From NCBI GenBank assembly GCA_016717305.1, contig JADKFY010000013.1:79651-143650 (forward strand): a stretch of DNA of 64,000 bases. The letters run 5' to 3'. The stretch comes from Flavobacteriales bacterium. Lineage in GTDB: Bacteria > Bacteroidota > Bacteroidia > Flavobacteriales_F > PHOS-HE28. The notes below the pieces were generated by a model, which was given only the letters and a program-made list of their open reading frames with translations, had not been told where the DNA came from and ran no database searches. Shown one piece after another: positions 8,792-18,345 of the stretch (positions within the stretch are counted from its first letter, which is position 1; each line of letters starts with the position of its first letter). The position numbers and the translations under genes are program-made.

Positions 8792-9163
8792 CTACTCCTT
8801 GTTGACGTCCTTTTCGATCTCTTCCATGTACAACAGATCCACGGCCTCTTCAGGGGTCGGCGTAATGGAGAGGACGCTTTCCAATTGCGAGATCTGCACC
8901 AATTTTTGCACTGGTTCTTGCAAACCGCATACCACCAAGGTACCGTTCACGCTCTTGCAGAGCCTGTTCGCAACGAGCAGAGCGCTCAATCCGGAGGAAT
9001 CGCAATATCGAGTGGCCGAAAGGTCGATGATCGCGTTGCGAACGCCTGTTTTGTTCAGGTATACAAGCTCGCTCTTGAGCTCCGGAGCACAGGTCGTGTC
9101 CAATTTATCCACATTGCTGGTGACCAGAGTATACCTGCCTTTATCCTCTATAGTGAAGTTCAT
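8792..9163 (-). CDS. STAS-domain anti-sigma factor antagonist-like protein
   Basis: A 123-residue single-domain STAS protein. The conserved segment ATRYCDSSGLSALLVANRL holds the serine (Ser56/Ser57) that is phosphorylated in SpoIIAA/RsbV relatives to switch partner binding. In those systems the STAS protein releases a sigma factor or another target from a kinase. No anti-sigma kinase or phosphatase gene lies nearby, so the partner is unknown. The start at 9163 follows from homology onset (MNFTIED) and from the promoter 19 bases upstream; the longer open frame has no support. Confidence 0.87.
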   Translation of the reverse strand: MNFTIEDKGRYTLVTSNVDKLDTTCAPELKSELVYLNKTGVRNAIIDLSATRYCDSSGLSALLVANRLCKSVNGTLVVCGLQEPVQKLVQISQLESVLSITPTPEEAVDLLYMEEIEKDVNKE

Positions 9164-9181
9164 GTTCTGTGGGCTACTCGC

Positions 9182-9210
9182 CAAATATAGGCACCTATTG
9201 CCAGCTCCAA
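9182..9210 (-). promoter_or_regulatory. Bacteroidota-type promoter of the STAS gene
   Basis: On the minus strand TTG (9210-9208), an 18-base spacer and TATATTTG (9189-9182) match the consensus. Transcription would begin about 10-12 bases before the ATG at 9163. Confidence 0.72.
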
Positions 9211-9233
9211 CGACAGCCCCCCCTGCACTACTT

Positions 9234-10226
9234 TCAAACAGTGCTTCGTGGGATACGTGCCGCGAGCAAATACAGCACGGCCATGCGGATCGCAACGCCG
9301 TTCTGCACCTGGTCCAGTATGATGCTGTTCGCGTGGTCGGCCACCTCACTGGTCACTTCCACGCCCCGGTTGATCGGACCTGGGTGCATAATGATCAGCT
9401 CCTTGCCCAGTTTCCGATACCGTGCCAGATCGATCCCATAGCGCACCGCATACTCCCGTAAACTCGGAAAATTGGCAATTCCGTCCCCGCCTTGTCGCTC
9501 CAACTGGATCCGTAACATATTGGCCACATCGCACCAGGCCAATGCTTTGTCCAGATCGTGCTCCACCTTAACACCCAAGCTTTCGATGTGTCGTGGGATC
9601 AAGGTGGCCGGACCACTGAGCATGACTTCTGCACCGAGTTCCTTCAGGCAGAAGATATTGCTCAACGCGACGCGCGAATGCAGGATATCTCCCACAATGA
9701 CCACTTTCAATCCTTTCACCCGACCCAACTTTTCCCGTATGCTGTAGGCGTCCAACAGCGCTTGCGTAGGGTGTTCATGGGTGCCATCGCCAGCATTGAT
9801 GATGGGGGAATCGATATGCTTGCTCAAGAAAACAGCGGCCCCTGGGTCAGGATGCCGCATCACCACCATGTCCACTTTCATGGCCAAGATGTTGTTCACC
9901 GTATCCACCAAGGTCTCCCCTTTGCTCACGCTGGATCCACTGGCACTGAAGTTGACCACATCGGCACTCAATCGCCGCTCGGCCAACTCGAAACTAACGC
10001 GCGTGCGAGTGCTGGCTTCGAAGAACAAATTCGCAATGGTGATGTCCCGTAGCGCAGGCACTTTCTTGATCGGCCTGCCCAATACTTCCTTGAAGCCGTC
10101 GGCGGTCCTGAAGATCAGTTCAATGTCGGCAGCTCGAAGTTCCTTGATCCCCAATAGATGGCGAGTGCTCAATTGATCGCTCGGAATTACCTCGCTTTCC
10201 GACCCCATTGTGCTCTTGGCGCTCAT
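9234..10226 (-). CDS. pyrB: Aspartate carbamoyltransferase catalytic subunit
   Basis: A 330-residue enzyme that joins carbamoyl phosphate and aspartate in pyrimidine synthesis. The carbamoyl-phosphate site FEASTRTRVSFE and the HPTQALLD motif are intact, and the aspartate-domain segments (MLRIQLERQ, IMHPGPINRGVE) are present. The catalytic length is that of the family, with a slightly longer N-terminus; Met7 is an alternative start. It begins 6 bases after pyrR on the same strand, so the two are co-transcribed. No pyrI regulatory chain is adjacent. pyrR placed first implies control of this operon by uridine nucleotides. Confidence 0.95.
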   Translation of the reverse strand: MSAKSTMGSESEVIPSDQLSTRHLLGIKELRAADIELIFRTADGFKEVLGRPIKKVPALRDITIANLFFEASTRTRVSFELAERRLSADVVNFSASGSSVSKGETLVDTVNNILAMKVDMVVMRHPDPGAAVFLSKHIDSPIINAGDGTHEHPTQALLDAYSIREKLGRVKGLKVVIVGDILHSRVALSNIFCLKELGAEVMLSGPATLIPRHIESLGVKVEHDLDKALAWCDVANMLRIQLERQGGDGIANFPSLREYAVRYGIDLARYRKLGKELIIMHPGPINRGVEVTSEVADHANSIILDQVQNGVAIRMAVLYLLAARIPRSTV

Positions 10227-10232
10227 TCCGTG

Positions 10233-10826
10233 TTATCGATCATTTGAAGTGCCATGTGCAACGTCATCGGAACTGCGTGCATCCACTTGGTCCGTATGGA
10301 GGAGCACACGATCTTGTCCATCGGTCCCGGCCCACTCCACCGTTACGCGTTCGTTGGCGATGCTATCCACCCATTTGCCTACATGGTCCGGTTGAATGGG
10401 CAGCTCCCGACTGAAGCGCCGATCGATAAGGACCAACAACTTCACCTTTTCGGGTCGCCCGAACGCCAACAGGGCATCCAAGCCGGCTCTGATCGTGCGC
10501 CCGGTGTACAATACGTCGTCCACCAACACCACCGTCCTGCCTTCCAAAGAGAAATCAAGATCAGTGGCACTGGGAGCTACTGAAGTGGTGCGTTGCCTGA
10601 AATCATCGCGATGAAACGTGATGTCCAACTCGCCGTATTTGAGCTTCTCGTCTCCCAGTATCCGGACCAATTCCTTGCGCAAACGGCGGGCCAATTGCAC
10701 ACCCCTCGGTTGCAAGCCGACCAAGGCCACGCCATCCAGATCGCCATGGTCTTCGATCAGCTCATGGCACAACCGCTCTATCGTTAAGGCAACAGCCTTG
10801 TTGGTGAGGATCGGCACAGTGGGCAT
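10233..10826 (-). CDS. pyrR: PyrR-type uracil phosphoribosyltransferase / pyrimidine regulator
   Basis: A 197-residue type I phosphoribosyltransferase. The PRPP-binding loop is plain in VVLVDDVLYTGRTIRAGLDA near residue 105, and the GLQPRGVQLARRL segment precedes it. The family both converts uracil plus PRPP to UMP and, in many bacteria, binds pyr mRNA to attenuate transcription. The start at 10826 is chosen from homology onset (MPTVPILTNKA); the open frame upstream is proline/serine rich and unrelated. It heads a pyrR-pyrB operon. I saw no convincing pyr-type attenuator in the leader, so RNA-binding control is only inferred. Confidence 0.9.
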   Translation of the reverse strand: MPTVPILTNKAVALTIERLCHELIEDHGDLDGVALVGLQPRGVQLARRLRKELVRILGDEKLKYGELDITFHRDDFRQRTTSVAPSATDLDFSLEGRTVVLVDDVLYTGRTIRAGLDALLAFGRPEKVKLLVLIDRRFSRELPIQPDHVGKWVDSIANERVTVEWAGTDGQDRVLLHTDQVDARSSDDVAHGTSNDR

Positions 10827-10950
10827 GGGTGGCGAAGGTAATGGAGACGGTGCAAGGGAGTATAGGTGCTTCCAAGACTGATCAAAAGAGGCACTTTGAA
10901 AGGGTTCCCTCATCAGCTATCATCCCTTGATCCAGCAGGTCATTCCCATT

Positions 10951-10990
10951 CCCAACAAAAAGCCCGGTCCCACTTGCGCGGGACCGGGCT
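10951..10990 (-). terminator. Strong intrinsic terminator after rpsA
   Basis: An 11-bp perfect stem (10961-10971 with 10980-10990) and an 8-base loop are followed on the minus strand by TTTTGTTGGG. It stands 20 bases after the rpsA stop and separates this gene from pyrR. Confidence 0.9.
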
Positions 10991-11009
10991 CTTGATGTGC
11001 TTAGTCGAA

Positions 11010-12893
11010 CTACTCGGCGCTATCCGCGTCGTCGTCTTCTTTCTTTGCCTTTTTCGTGGCTTTGCCAGCGCGCTCGTTGGTCTCCATAGCGCTCTTCAGG
11101 TCGCCCAGAACGCTGAGGTCACCTAGTGTGCTCTTTTCAACCTTCTCGTTCACGCTCTTCACAGAGGCACTTGGACCTGCACCTTCCTTGCGAGCTGCTT
11201 TGGCTTTGCCACCTGCTGCAGGTGCTGCTTCCAACATTTCCTCGCCTTCTTCGAAGGTGCGGGTGTGGCTCAGTACGATACGGCGTGCTTCGGCATTGAA
11301 TTCGAGCACCACGAATGGTAGCTTCTCCTCCAATTCCGCCTTTCCACCATCGGCCTTCTTCAGGTTCTTGGCGGTAACGGTGCCTTCAACACCATAAGGC
11401 AAGCTCACGATGAAGTTCTGGCCTGCACGGCCGGTGAGGGTTCCCTCATGCGTGCTGCCCGGTGTGAACACGGTGGCGAATACTTCCCATGGGTTCTCTT
11501 CCACTTGTTTGTGGCCGAGGCTCAAACGGCGGTTCTCCTTGTCCACTTCCAACACCATCACTTCGATGTCATCACCCACGTTGCAGAATTCGCTTGGGTG
11601 TTTGATGCGCTTGGTCCAGCTAAGGTCGCTGATGTGGATGAGGCCATCGACACCTTCTTCCAGCTCGGCGAAGATGCCGAAGTGGGTGAAGTTGCGCACC
11701 TTGGCGTTGTGCTTGCTGCGCAGTGGGTACTTGAACTCGATCTCCGACCATGGATCGGCGGCGAGTTGCTTCATGCCCAAGCTCATCTTGCGCTCTTCGC
11801 GGTCGATGTTCAGGACCACGCAATCGATCTCTTGGCCTTCCTTCAGGAATTCCTTCGGGCTTCGCAGATGCTGGCTCCAGCTCATTTCGCTCACGTGCAA
11901 AAGGCCTTCCACTCCGGCTGCCACTTCCACGAACGCGCCGTAGTCGGTGATCACCATTACTTTGCCTTTCACCTTGTCGCCAGCGTTCATGTCTGCGCTC
12001 AACGCATCCCATGGGTGGGCTTGCAGTTGCTTCAGACCAAGGGCGATACGCTTCTTCTCGTCGTCGAAGTCCAGGATCACCACGTTGATCTTCTCGTCCA
12101 ACTTCACCACCTCTTCCGGATGGCTTACGCGGCCGTAGCTCAGGTCCGTGATGTGGATCAATCCGTCCACACCGCCAAGGTCCACGAATACGCCGTAGGT
12201 GGTGATGTTCTTCACCGTTCCTTCCAACACTTGACCTTTTTCCAAGCCACCGATGATCTGCTTCTTCTGGGCTTCCAGTTCCGCTTCGATCAATGCCTTG
12301 TGGCTCACGACCACGTTCTTGAATTCCTGGTTGATCTTCACCACCTTGAATTCCATGTTCTTGCCCACGTACTGATCATAGTCGCGGATCGGCTTTACAT
12401 CGATCTGGCTGCCTGGCAGGAACGCTTCGAGACCGAACACGTCCACGATCAAGCCGCCTTTTGTGCGGCACTTCACATAACCGGTGATGATCTCACTGGT
12501 CTCCATAGCGCTGTTCACCTTGCTCCATGCATTGTGAACGCGTGCGGTCTTGTGGCTGACGACCATTTGGCCACCCTTGTCCTCTTGCTTCTCGATGTAC
12601 ACTTCCACCCTATCGCCAATGGCGAGGTCGGTCTTGTAACGGAACTCGCTGATGGGAACAACACCTTCGGACTTGTACCCGATGTTGATCACCACTTCCT
12701 TCTTGTTCATTCCCACCACGGTACCCATCAACACCTGTTTCTCGCTGATGCTGCTGAGGGTATCCTCATACGCCTGCCCCATCTTGGTGCGAGCTTCGGT
12801 GACTGCCACCTGTTTGTCATCGACCAACGCATCCCAATCGAAATCGGCAGGTGGTTCGAGGAAGGTGACCTTGTTATTCTCTACTGTTGACAT
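11010..12893 (-). CDS. rpsA: 30S ribosomal protein S1
   Basis: A 627-residue S1 protein with six S1-type RNA-binding repeats. Repeats one and two are divergent and bind the ribosome. Repeats three to six show the typical pattern GxVxxITxYGVFVDLGGVDGLIH followed by DLSYGR/EMSWSQ/DLSWTK. S1 recruits mRNA to the small subunit, which matters in Bacteroidota because Shine-Dalgarno sites are rare. A low-complexity Ala/Lys/Glu tail (about the last 60 residues) ends in an acidic DDDADSAE. The start at 12893 (MSTVENNK) is preferred to the open-frame start at 12971. The gene is monocistronic between a -7 box and a strong terminator. Confidence 0.96.
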   Translation of the reverse strand: MSTVENNKVTFLEPPADFDWDALVDDKQVAVTEARTKMGQAYEDTLSSISEKQVLMGTVVGMNKKEVVINIGYKSEGVVPISEFRYKTDLAIGDRVEVYIEKQEDKGGQMVVSHKTARVHNAWSKVNSAMETSEIITGYVKCRTKGGLIVDVFGLEAFLPGSQIDVKPIRDYDQYVGKNMEFKVVKINQEFKNVVVSHKALIEAELEAQKKQIIGGLEKGQVLEGTVKNITTYGVFVDLGGVDGLIHITDLSYGRVSHPEEVVKLDEKINVVILDFDDEKKRIALGLKQLQAHPWDALSADMNAGDKVKGKVMVITDYGAFVEVAAGVEGLLHVSEMSWSQHLRSPKEFLKEGQEIDCVVLNIDREERKMSLGMKQLAADPWSEIEFKYPLRSKHNAKVRNFTHFGIFAELEEGVDGLIHISDLSWTKRIKHPSEFCNVGDDIEVMVLEVDKENRRLSLGHKQVEENPWEVFATVFTPGSTHEGTLTGRAGQNFIVSLPYGVEGTVTAKNLKKADGGKAELEEKLPFVVLEFNAEARRIVLSHTRTFEEGEEMLEAAPAAGGKAKAARKEGAGPSASVKSVNEKVEKSTLGDLSVLGDLKSAMETNERAGKATKKAKKEDDDADSAE

Positions 12894-12990
12894 GCAATGC
12901 TTACTTGTATCCTGCACCTGGGGGGTGGTGTGCAAGAGGGTTGGTTGGTTGGCCTGCTCCACCCGACGCAAGCTCCCCCGAAAGGGGCGG

Positions 12991-12998
12991 CAAATGTA
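12991..12998 (-). promoter_or_regulatory. -7 box upstream of rpsA
   Basis: TACATTTG on the minus strand matches the consensus exactly; no good -33 is seen. The predicted leader is about 90 bases and begins close to a small hairpin made of CCCC and GGGG (12976-12988). A long structured leader would suit autogenous control of S1, but this is inference. Confidence 0.5.
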
Positions 12999-13065
12999 GT
13001 GATTTTATGGTTCCTGACCGGACGTGGAATTACCATGCTTGTAGGCACGGAGGAAAGCAGGCAGG

Positions 13066-14396
13066 TCAGCGGGAACCCAATAGCATAAGGTGGCCCGAAA
13101 GCTCCTTTGGGACCATGCTCCCTTCCGGGAGGCGCTCCTTGTAGTGTACCTCCCAGAAATAAGTCCCATCCGGAACAACCTCCCCGCCTGCACGGCCAGT
13201 CCAACCGTTCCCAACTTGGGTGGACGTGAACAGCACCTGCCCCCAGCGGTTCCGGATCTCCATTTCAAAGCCCTGAGGCACCCCTTCAACGATCGGCCCG
13301 AACGTATCGTTCACTCCGTCACCGTTCGGGGTGAAGACGTTTGGCATGGTCAGCGATGTGGTACAATTCTCGGTTCCGACCGTAACGGAAGCCTGCGCAC
13401 TCAAGCACCTGCCCGTGACCCCTACCATGTAATCACCTGGCTCGTTGACCGTGATCTGCTGACCAGTTGCCGCGTTGTTCCACAAAAAGACCATGTCATT
13501 CAGCGGCCAACCAGAAGGAAGTAGTTGGGCGGTTAGCTCTATCGATGTTCAGGACAGATCGACCCAGCCCCTTCAACTGTCACACTTGGCGGTTCAGGAA
13601 GTAGGGTTACCGTGAGCGAATCCGTGTAGCTGCATAAGGGTGAAAAGCTGATGTCATCAAGTGCGAAGTCGTTTCCGCTGGGTGTCACATTCTGGTTCAC
13701 GATGCAGATGGTCGCCTCCGTCGCGGTGCCTGAATCCCATAAAGAGTAGAACTGGTCCCAAATGCAGGTGGCCGGTCTGGCCAAAAGACTGCCTCCCAAA
13801 TCGACCCCATTCACGGAAAATGTCATGTCCGCTGGATTTGTCGGGGTCGTGGACATCAACCACGATGAGAAGGCATACGTGGTATTGGGCTGCACCGATA
13901 TGGTCTGGCACCAGACGCTCTCATTGGGAATAGCCGAGCCATTGAGGACCAACATGGAGCCCCCGCCTGTATGGTCGCCACAAGAGGAGAAATTGGAATG
14001 CAACAGGAAGGGGTCCGTGGATACGCCGTAGGTCCCCTCAAGGCTCACTGGCCCCCAAGTACCCCCGATACCAAGATCCAGATCCGTTGTGAAACCCACT
14101 GCTCCTTGCTCAAAATCCCCATTCACCACCAAATTATCCCCGACATCGGAGAAGGATGCTCGGCACCAGTACACACCAGTGGTATTGGCAGAAATGACCG
14201 TGGTTAGGGAGCTGTCTTGCCAAACCACGGACAGCGCCCCGGAAGGTGCTGACAAGAACAGGCTCTGCCCCGCACACAACACGGTGTCCCGTCCTAGGTT
14301 GAATGAACAGTCTTGCGCAATGGCGGTGCGTTGACAAAGGACCGACGCAATTACGCTGGCGAGAACAAAGATCACTCTATTTGAAAACCACTTCAT
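13066..14396 (-). CDS. Secreted protein with gliding-motility-type (type B) C-terminal domain, frameshifted
   Basis: One gene read in two frames. The first part (14396 to about 13545) has a signal peptide (MKWFSNRVIF...TAIAQ), an Ig-like segment and a ~150-residue jelly-roll-like region with VVNGDFEQG, typical of carbohydrate-binding-like modules. The frame then ends at a TAG. The second part resumes in the other frame with IELTAQLLPSGWPLNDM and contains the type B T9SS signature NVFTPNGDGVNDTF and IRNRWGQVLF. Inserting one T near 13548 would restore EHSIELTAQ, so this is a one-base deletion, real or a consensus error. The protein would be a large surface or secreted product; no enzymatic domain is seen. 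Confidence 0.82.
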
Positions 14397-14478
14397 CAAG
14401 CGCAAAGATGGTACGGAACACAAAATAGTTGCCTGAGCAGATGGCCTGTCGCTAGCGATCAGGAGGAACAGTGGGTGC

Positions 14479-14486
14479 TAACTTTG
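14479..14486 (+). promoter_or_regulatory. -7 box upstream of ispH
   Basis: TAACTTTG is an exact TAnnTTTG match, 67 bases before the ispH start. No -33 TTG lies at the right distance. Confidence 0.4.
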
Positions 14487-14553
14487 TCCTCTAATTCCAT
14501 TGGTTCGGTGCTCCTGCGCTACGATCCTCCAGTTCCGGACCACCAGCATTATC

Positions 14554-15778
14554 ATGCGTAGTTTCGAAATACCCGCCCACTACCGTAGCAACCTGATCGG
14601 TCGGTTGAAAGCCTTCCGCAAGGCACAGGACCCCAAGAAAAAGGACCTGGCTCCCACGCTCTTGGACCTAGGCGAAGTGCGATTCATTTTCGCCCGGCAC
14701 TTCGGATTCTGTTATGGCGTGGAGAACGCGATCGAGATCAGTTATCGGGCGCTGGAGGAGAATCCGGGGAAACGCATCTTCCTGCTGAGCCAGATGATCC
14801 ACAACCCGGAAGTGAATGCGGATCTGGAAAGTCATGGCCTGCGCTTCATTCAAGACACGCATGGCGAAATGCTCATGGATTGGAACGAGATCACCAAGGA
14901 TGACATCGTGATCATTCCCGCATTCGGAACGACCTTGGAAACCGAGGCACGGTTGAAGTCGATCGGTATTGATCCGTTGAAACACAATACCACTTGTCCG
15001 TTCGTGGAGAAGGTGTGGAAACGCAGTGCCCAGCTAGGCGAAAAAGATCATACCGTGGTGATCCATGGCAAGGCAGCGCATGAGGAAACGCGGGCCACCT
15101 TCAGCCATACAGCGAAAGGCGCACCGGCTGTGATCGTGAAGGATATGGCGGAGACAGAGGAACTCGGTAGGATCATCTCCGGCGAAGTTCCACTTGCACG
15201 TTTCCATGAACTTTTCGGGGAACGATGTTCGCCTGACTTCGATCCTGCGAAGCACCTGCAACGGATCGGGGTGGTGAACCAGACCACCATGTTGGCCACC
15301 GAAACCCAAGCCATCGCCGACCACTTGAAGCAGGTGATGTTGAAGAAATATGGTAAGGCTGAACTGAAGGAACATTTCGCCGATACGCGACACCTTTTGC
15401 TATGCCACGAACGACAATCAGGACGCGACCAACGAACTGTTAAAGGCAGAAGCCGACCTCGCTCTGGTCGTGGGCGGCTACAACAGCAGCAATACCAGCC
15501 ACCTCGTTGAATTGCTGGAGCAGAAGTTCCCGACCTATTTCATCAATGGTGAAAAAGAGATCCTGAGCGCCGAGGAGATCGAACACTTCAATTATCCAGC
15601 GCACAAGTTGGAACGTTCTTCGGATTGGTTACCGAGCAAACGCCCATTGACGATCATCCTCACCAGTGGGGCTAGTTGCCCGGATACATTGTTGGACCGG
15701 GTGATGCTGAAGGTGTTGGGGTATGTTGAGGGGGTTAAGGATCCGGTGGAAGTGGTGGATGGTATGACCATCACTTGA
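14554..15778 (+). CDS. ispH: 4-hydroxy-3-methylbut-2-enyl diphosphate reductase, frameshifted
   Basis: IspH (LytB) makes IPP and DMAPP in the last step of the MEP isoprenoid pathway using a [4Fe-4S] cluster. The three cluster cysteines are all present: ARHFGFCYGVENA, NTTCPFVEKVW and TSGASCPDTLLDRV. The frame breaks between GAT (15382) and GAC (15389): the first frame gives FADTRHLLL, while the next frame gives DTFCYATNDNQDATNELL. Restoring a lost CG pair (CGCGCG to CGCG) would give FADTRDTFCYATNDNQ, the expected family sequence, and a 408-residue protein. The start at 14554 (MRSFEIPAHYRSN) is chosen from homology. Because the gene should be essential if no mevalonate pathway exists, a consensus error is the simplest explanation. 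Confidence 0.9.
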
Positions 15779-15782
15779 CATT

Positions 15783-16258
15783 ATGATCAAAACTCTACTG
15801 ACCACACTATCCGTCGTCCTCGCTTTAGAGAGTGGAGCTTGCTCCTGCATATACCAAAGCCTTGTGTACAAATTCTCGGGCCGAGATGTCATCTTCGAGG
15901 GAGTGTCACTCGGTTCCAGAATTGTAGAAGCGAGGCAGATAGCTCGAAACGAAAGTGCGTGAGATCAAGGTTCTAGTCGGTCGAGTACATAAGGGGCGTA
16001 ATTACCAATAAGTGGATTATCGTAGGACACGTATGACAAATTGCTTCCAGTATACCGATCGGTGGTCGTTACCTCATTTTCGCATCTGGACCTGACCTCG
16101 AAGGGGCAAGCACAACTCCTGTCGTTCACACATCCATGTGCTCCGGAAATCACTTCTATCCCTTTTGGCGCTTCGGATTACGCAAGAACGTCCGGCGCCT
16201 CATGCGTGGGGAGGAATTGCCTACAGACTCGCGTTGGAGGAAGAGTCCCAGTTGGTAG
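15783..16258 (+). pseudogene. Decayed small secreted protein, Cys-Ser-Cys type
   Basis: The first frame (15783-15962) encodes a signal peptide ending in ESGACSC and then IYQSLVYKFSGRDVIFEGVSLG. This resembles the start of small secreted proteins that begin with CSC after cleavage, followed by a segment like SDVVFEGKV (TIMP/netrin-like exported proteins in bacteria). The first frame stops at 15962. A later frame (about 16064-16258) carries GGRYLIFASGPDL and TSMCSGNHF, which fit the later YLVYA..TSVCSG part of the same kind of protein. At least two frame changes separate the pieces, so the gene is either dead or badly called. The family assignment is from memory of its pattern and is tentative. 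Confidence 0.4.
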
Positions 16259-16262
16259 TACC

Positions 16263-16611
16263 GTGCCTGTGAACAAGAAACCCCGCATACTCTTCGTCTG
16301 CACCGTGAATCGCATGAGTAGCGCAACAGCCTACGAGATCTACAAGGACGATCCACGCTTCGAAGTTGATTCCGCAGGCACCGACAAGACTGCAAATGTG
16401 GTCCTGGAAGAATGGCACTTGGAATGGGCTGATGCCATCGTGGTGATGGAAAAGCACCACGGAACGCCATCCGCACGAAGTTCCTGCTCTTTATGAACGG
16501 AAACCGATCGTCTGCCTCTACATCGAGGACATCTACGATTACATGCAGCCGGAATTGGTGGCGATCTCGAAGGAGAAGTTCGAGGATGTGTTCAGGCGGG
16601 GTCTGCTCTGA
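16263..16611 (+). pseudogene. Low-molecular-weight protein-tyrosine-phosphatase-like protein, two frameshifts
   Basis: The N-terminal part reads KKPRILFVCTVNRMSSATAYEIY and matches a LMW phosphatase P-loop region (FVC..NRxRS type), then DSAGTDKT and WADAIVVMEKHH. The frame then shifts: NAIRTKFLLFMNG is in the second frame and KPIVCLYIEDIYDYMQPELV in the third, ending at 16611. Adding one base after CACCAC (16462) and one A in the AAA run (near 16500) rebuilds a normal ~115-residue member of the short subfamily. In the P-loop the usual CxxNxxRS arginine appears as Met (CTVNRMSS, with Arg before it), as in the short subfamily whose catalysis is uncertain. The likely start is GTG at 16263 or 16269. 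Both changes are one-base losses in short runs. Confidence 0.72.
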
Positions 16612-16701
16612 ACAAAGGTCCACTCTTGTGAACCACTGTTGAACAATCCCGATCATCGGGCAGCGATCCAGCATCTCGCGCTGTCTACCTTGGACCACAT
16701 C

Positions 16702-18345
16702 ATGCGTAAGATCCCCTCACTCCTACCCATCCTTGCTTCGCTTTCTGTTGCTGGACAAGGAACACCAACCTCACTGCGACCCGACATAACTGTGGAGCAC
16801 TACATGGATGTGCGCTCCAGCGTTTCGCGCATGGCCTATGACGGCCTGCAGGAGAGGCTATGGTACCTGCGGACCACGGGTGATGTACTTGCTGTGATCG
16901 ACAATGGCGTTCTATCGCCGTACGATACGGTGCTCTACTCCGTTGCCGATCATGGGATAAATGAAGCATTCGGAATGGTGTTCCATGATAGCGACCTCTT
17001 CGTGGTCGGCAATCAGGTTACGGGTGACCTTACCCAAGGCATGGTGAAACGTGCGCATTTGCAACTCGACGGCTCGCGTACGTGGAGTACGGTGGCCACG
17101 ACAGAGAACTATGCTTGGGGCGGAAAAGCACACGGTTTCAACAATGTGGTGGTGAGCCCTGATGGTCAATTTCTGTACTTGAATGTCGGGTCGCGGACGG
17201 ACCATGGCGAGGTACAGGATGTGAATGGCGAATTCCCCGAGTTACGTGAAGAACCCATTACGACCAAGATCCTGCGCGTGCCGTACGCTGCCGTGGATCT
17301 GTTGCTACCGAACAATGAAACGCAGCTGTTGTCGAATGGTCAACTCTTCGCGTGGGGCGTGCGTAACACTTACGACATGGCTTTTGATGCCGAAGGGCGG
17401 CTCTTTGGTGTAGAAAATTCCGGCGATCACGACGACCCGGAAGAAATGAACTGGCTGCGCGAAGGCCACCACTATGGTTTTCCGTGGACGGCCGGAGGAA
17501 ATCTCAACCCTACCCTTGATCCGGGCTACCTACCGACCACCGATCCGTTGTTGAATCCGGGCTTCCCATCCGCAGCAACGGACTTTAGTTATGATCCCGG
17601 ATTTCCTTCACCGCCCAACATGCAATTCACGGAACCGATCATGAACATGGGACCCGATGCGGATCGCTTGCGCTCCACGAACGGATCGATCCTCGATGCA
17701 TCTGATAGCAGCACTGGGATCTCCACGTTCACCTGCCATCGTTCACCCCTCGGATTGGTGTTCGATAGCCATGGCGTGCTGGACGGCGACCTAAATGAAG
17801 ATGCGTTCATGTTGAGTTTTACACCGGGTGGAGATAGCACGGGGTTCAGCCCGATCGCACCTTGGGGAATACCTGTAGTACCTGCGGACCCCAGTGAAGA
17901 CCTGCTCCATCTGGACCTGACCTATGATGCTGTTGCAGACCATTACACACTCACCGCCGAACGGATCATAGAAGGATTCTACCTTCCGGTGGATGCCGAA
18001 CTAGTTGGTTCCACGTTATATGTGATCGAGTATTGGACCAATACCCAGCGCTCGCTCTGGAAGGTGAATTTACCCCTGATCAGTTCCATTGCTGAAGAGG
18101 ATCCGAATGCGTTCCAAGTGTCAGTCTTCCCGAATCCGACCCACGATGAACTTCAATGGCGATCGAACGGAAACCGCGTTTCATCCGTGGAGATCCTCAG
18201 CTTACAAGGGCAGAGGGTCATCAATGAAAATCGCTCTTCCGGATCCGGGTCCGTTGATCTTTCTGGACTTTCTGAAGGTGTCTATTTCGCGCGTTTCCAA
18301 CTAGCGGGATCCTCCGTTACGAAGTCCTTCCATATCGTCCGTTGA
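16702..18345 (+). CDS. Secreted glucose/sorbosone dehydrogenase-like beta-propeller with T9SS sorting domain
   Basis: A 547-residue exported protein. After the signal peptide (MRKIPSLLPILASLSVAGQ) comes a six-bladed propeller of the PQQ-type glucose/sorbosone dehydrogenase family. Its hallmarks are NNVVVSPDGQFLYLNVGSR, FAWGVRNTYDMAFDAEG, GVENSGDHDDPEEMN, GHHYGFPW and HRSPLGLVF. The C-terminal ~75 residues are a T9SS type A sorting domain (SVFPNPTHDELQW, then VEILSLQGQRV, then LSEGVYFARF). It may oxidise sugars at the surface, but the cofactor-binding residues cannot be confirmed by eye, and many relatives are uncharacterised. The start at 16702 gives the signal peptide at the N-terminus. It is convergent and directly abuts cmk. 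Confidence 0.86.
   Translation: MRKIPSLLPILASLSVAGQGTPTSLRPDITVEHYMDVRSSVSRMAYDGLQERLWYLRTTGDVLAVIDNGVLSPYDTVLYSVADHGINEAFGMVFHDSDLFVVGNQVTGDLTQGMVKRAHLQLDGSRTWSTVATTENYAWGGKAHGFNNVVVSPDGQFLYLNVGSRTDHGEVQDVNGEFPELREEPITTKILRVPYAAVDLLLPNNETQLLSNGQLFAWGVRNTYDMAFDAEGRLFGVENSGDHDDPEEMNWLREGHHYGFPWTAGGNLNPTLDPGYLPTTDPLLNPGFPSAATDFSYDPGFPSPPNMQFTEPIMNMGPDADRLRSTNGSILDASDSSTGISTFTCHRSPLGLVFDSHGVLDGDLNEDAFMLSFTPGGDSTGFSPIAPWGIPVVPADPSEDLLHLDLTYDAVADHYTLTAERIIEGFYLPVDAELVGSTLYVIEYWTNTQRSLWKVNLPLISSIAEEDPNAFQVSVFPNPTHDELQWRSNGNRVSSVEILSLQGQRVINENRSSGSGSVDLSGLSEGVYFARFQLAGSSVTKSFHIVR

Noticed and set aside
11448..12890. Long open frame (480 codons) on the plus strand across rpsA
   Set aside because: It is the antisense shadow of rpsA; its translation is rich in His/Leu/Ala with no family pattern, and rpsA is certain.
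15382..15400. Programmed frameshift in ispH
   Set aside because: No slippery heptamer or downstream structure is seen, and loss of one CG pair restores the family sequence exactly.
16650..16663. CCCGATCATCGGG hairpin as a terminator after the phosphatase gene
   Set aside because: The loop would be a single base and there is no T-tract.
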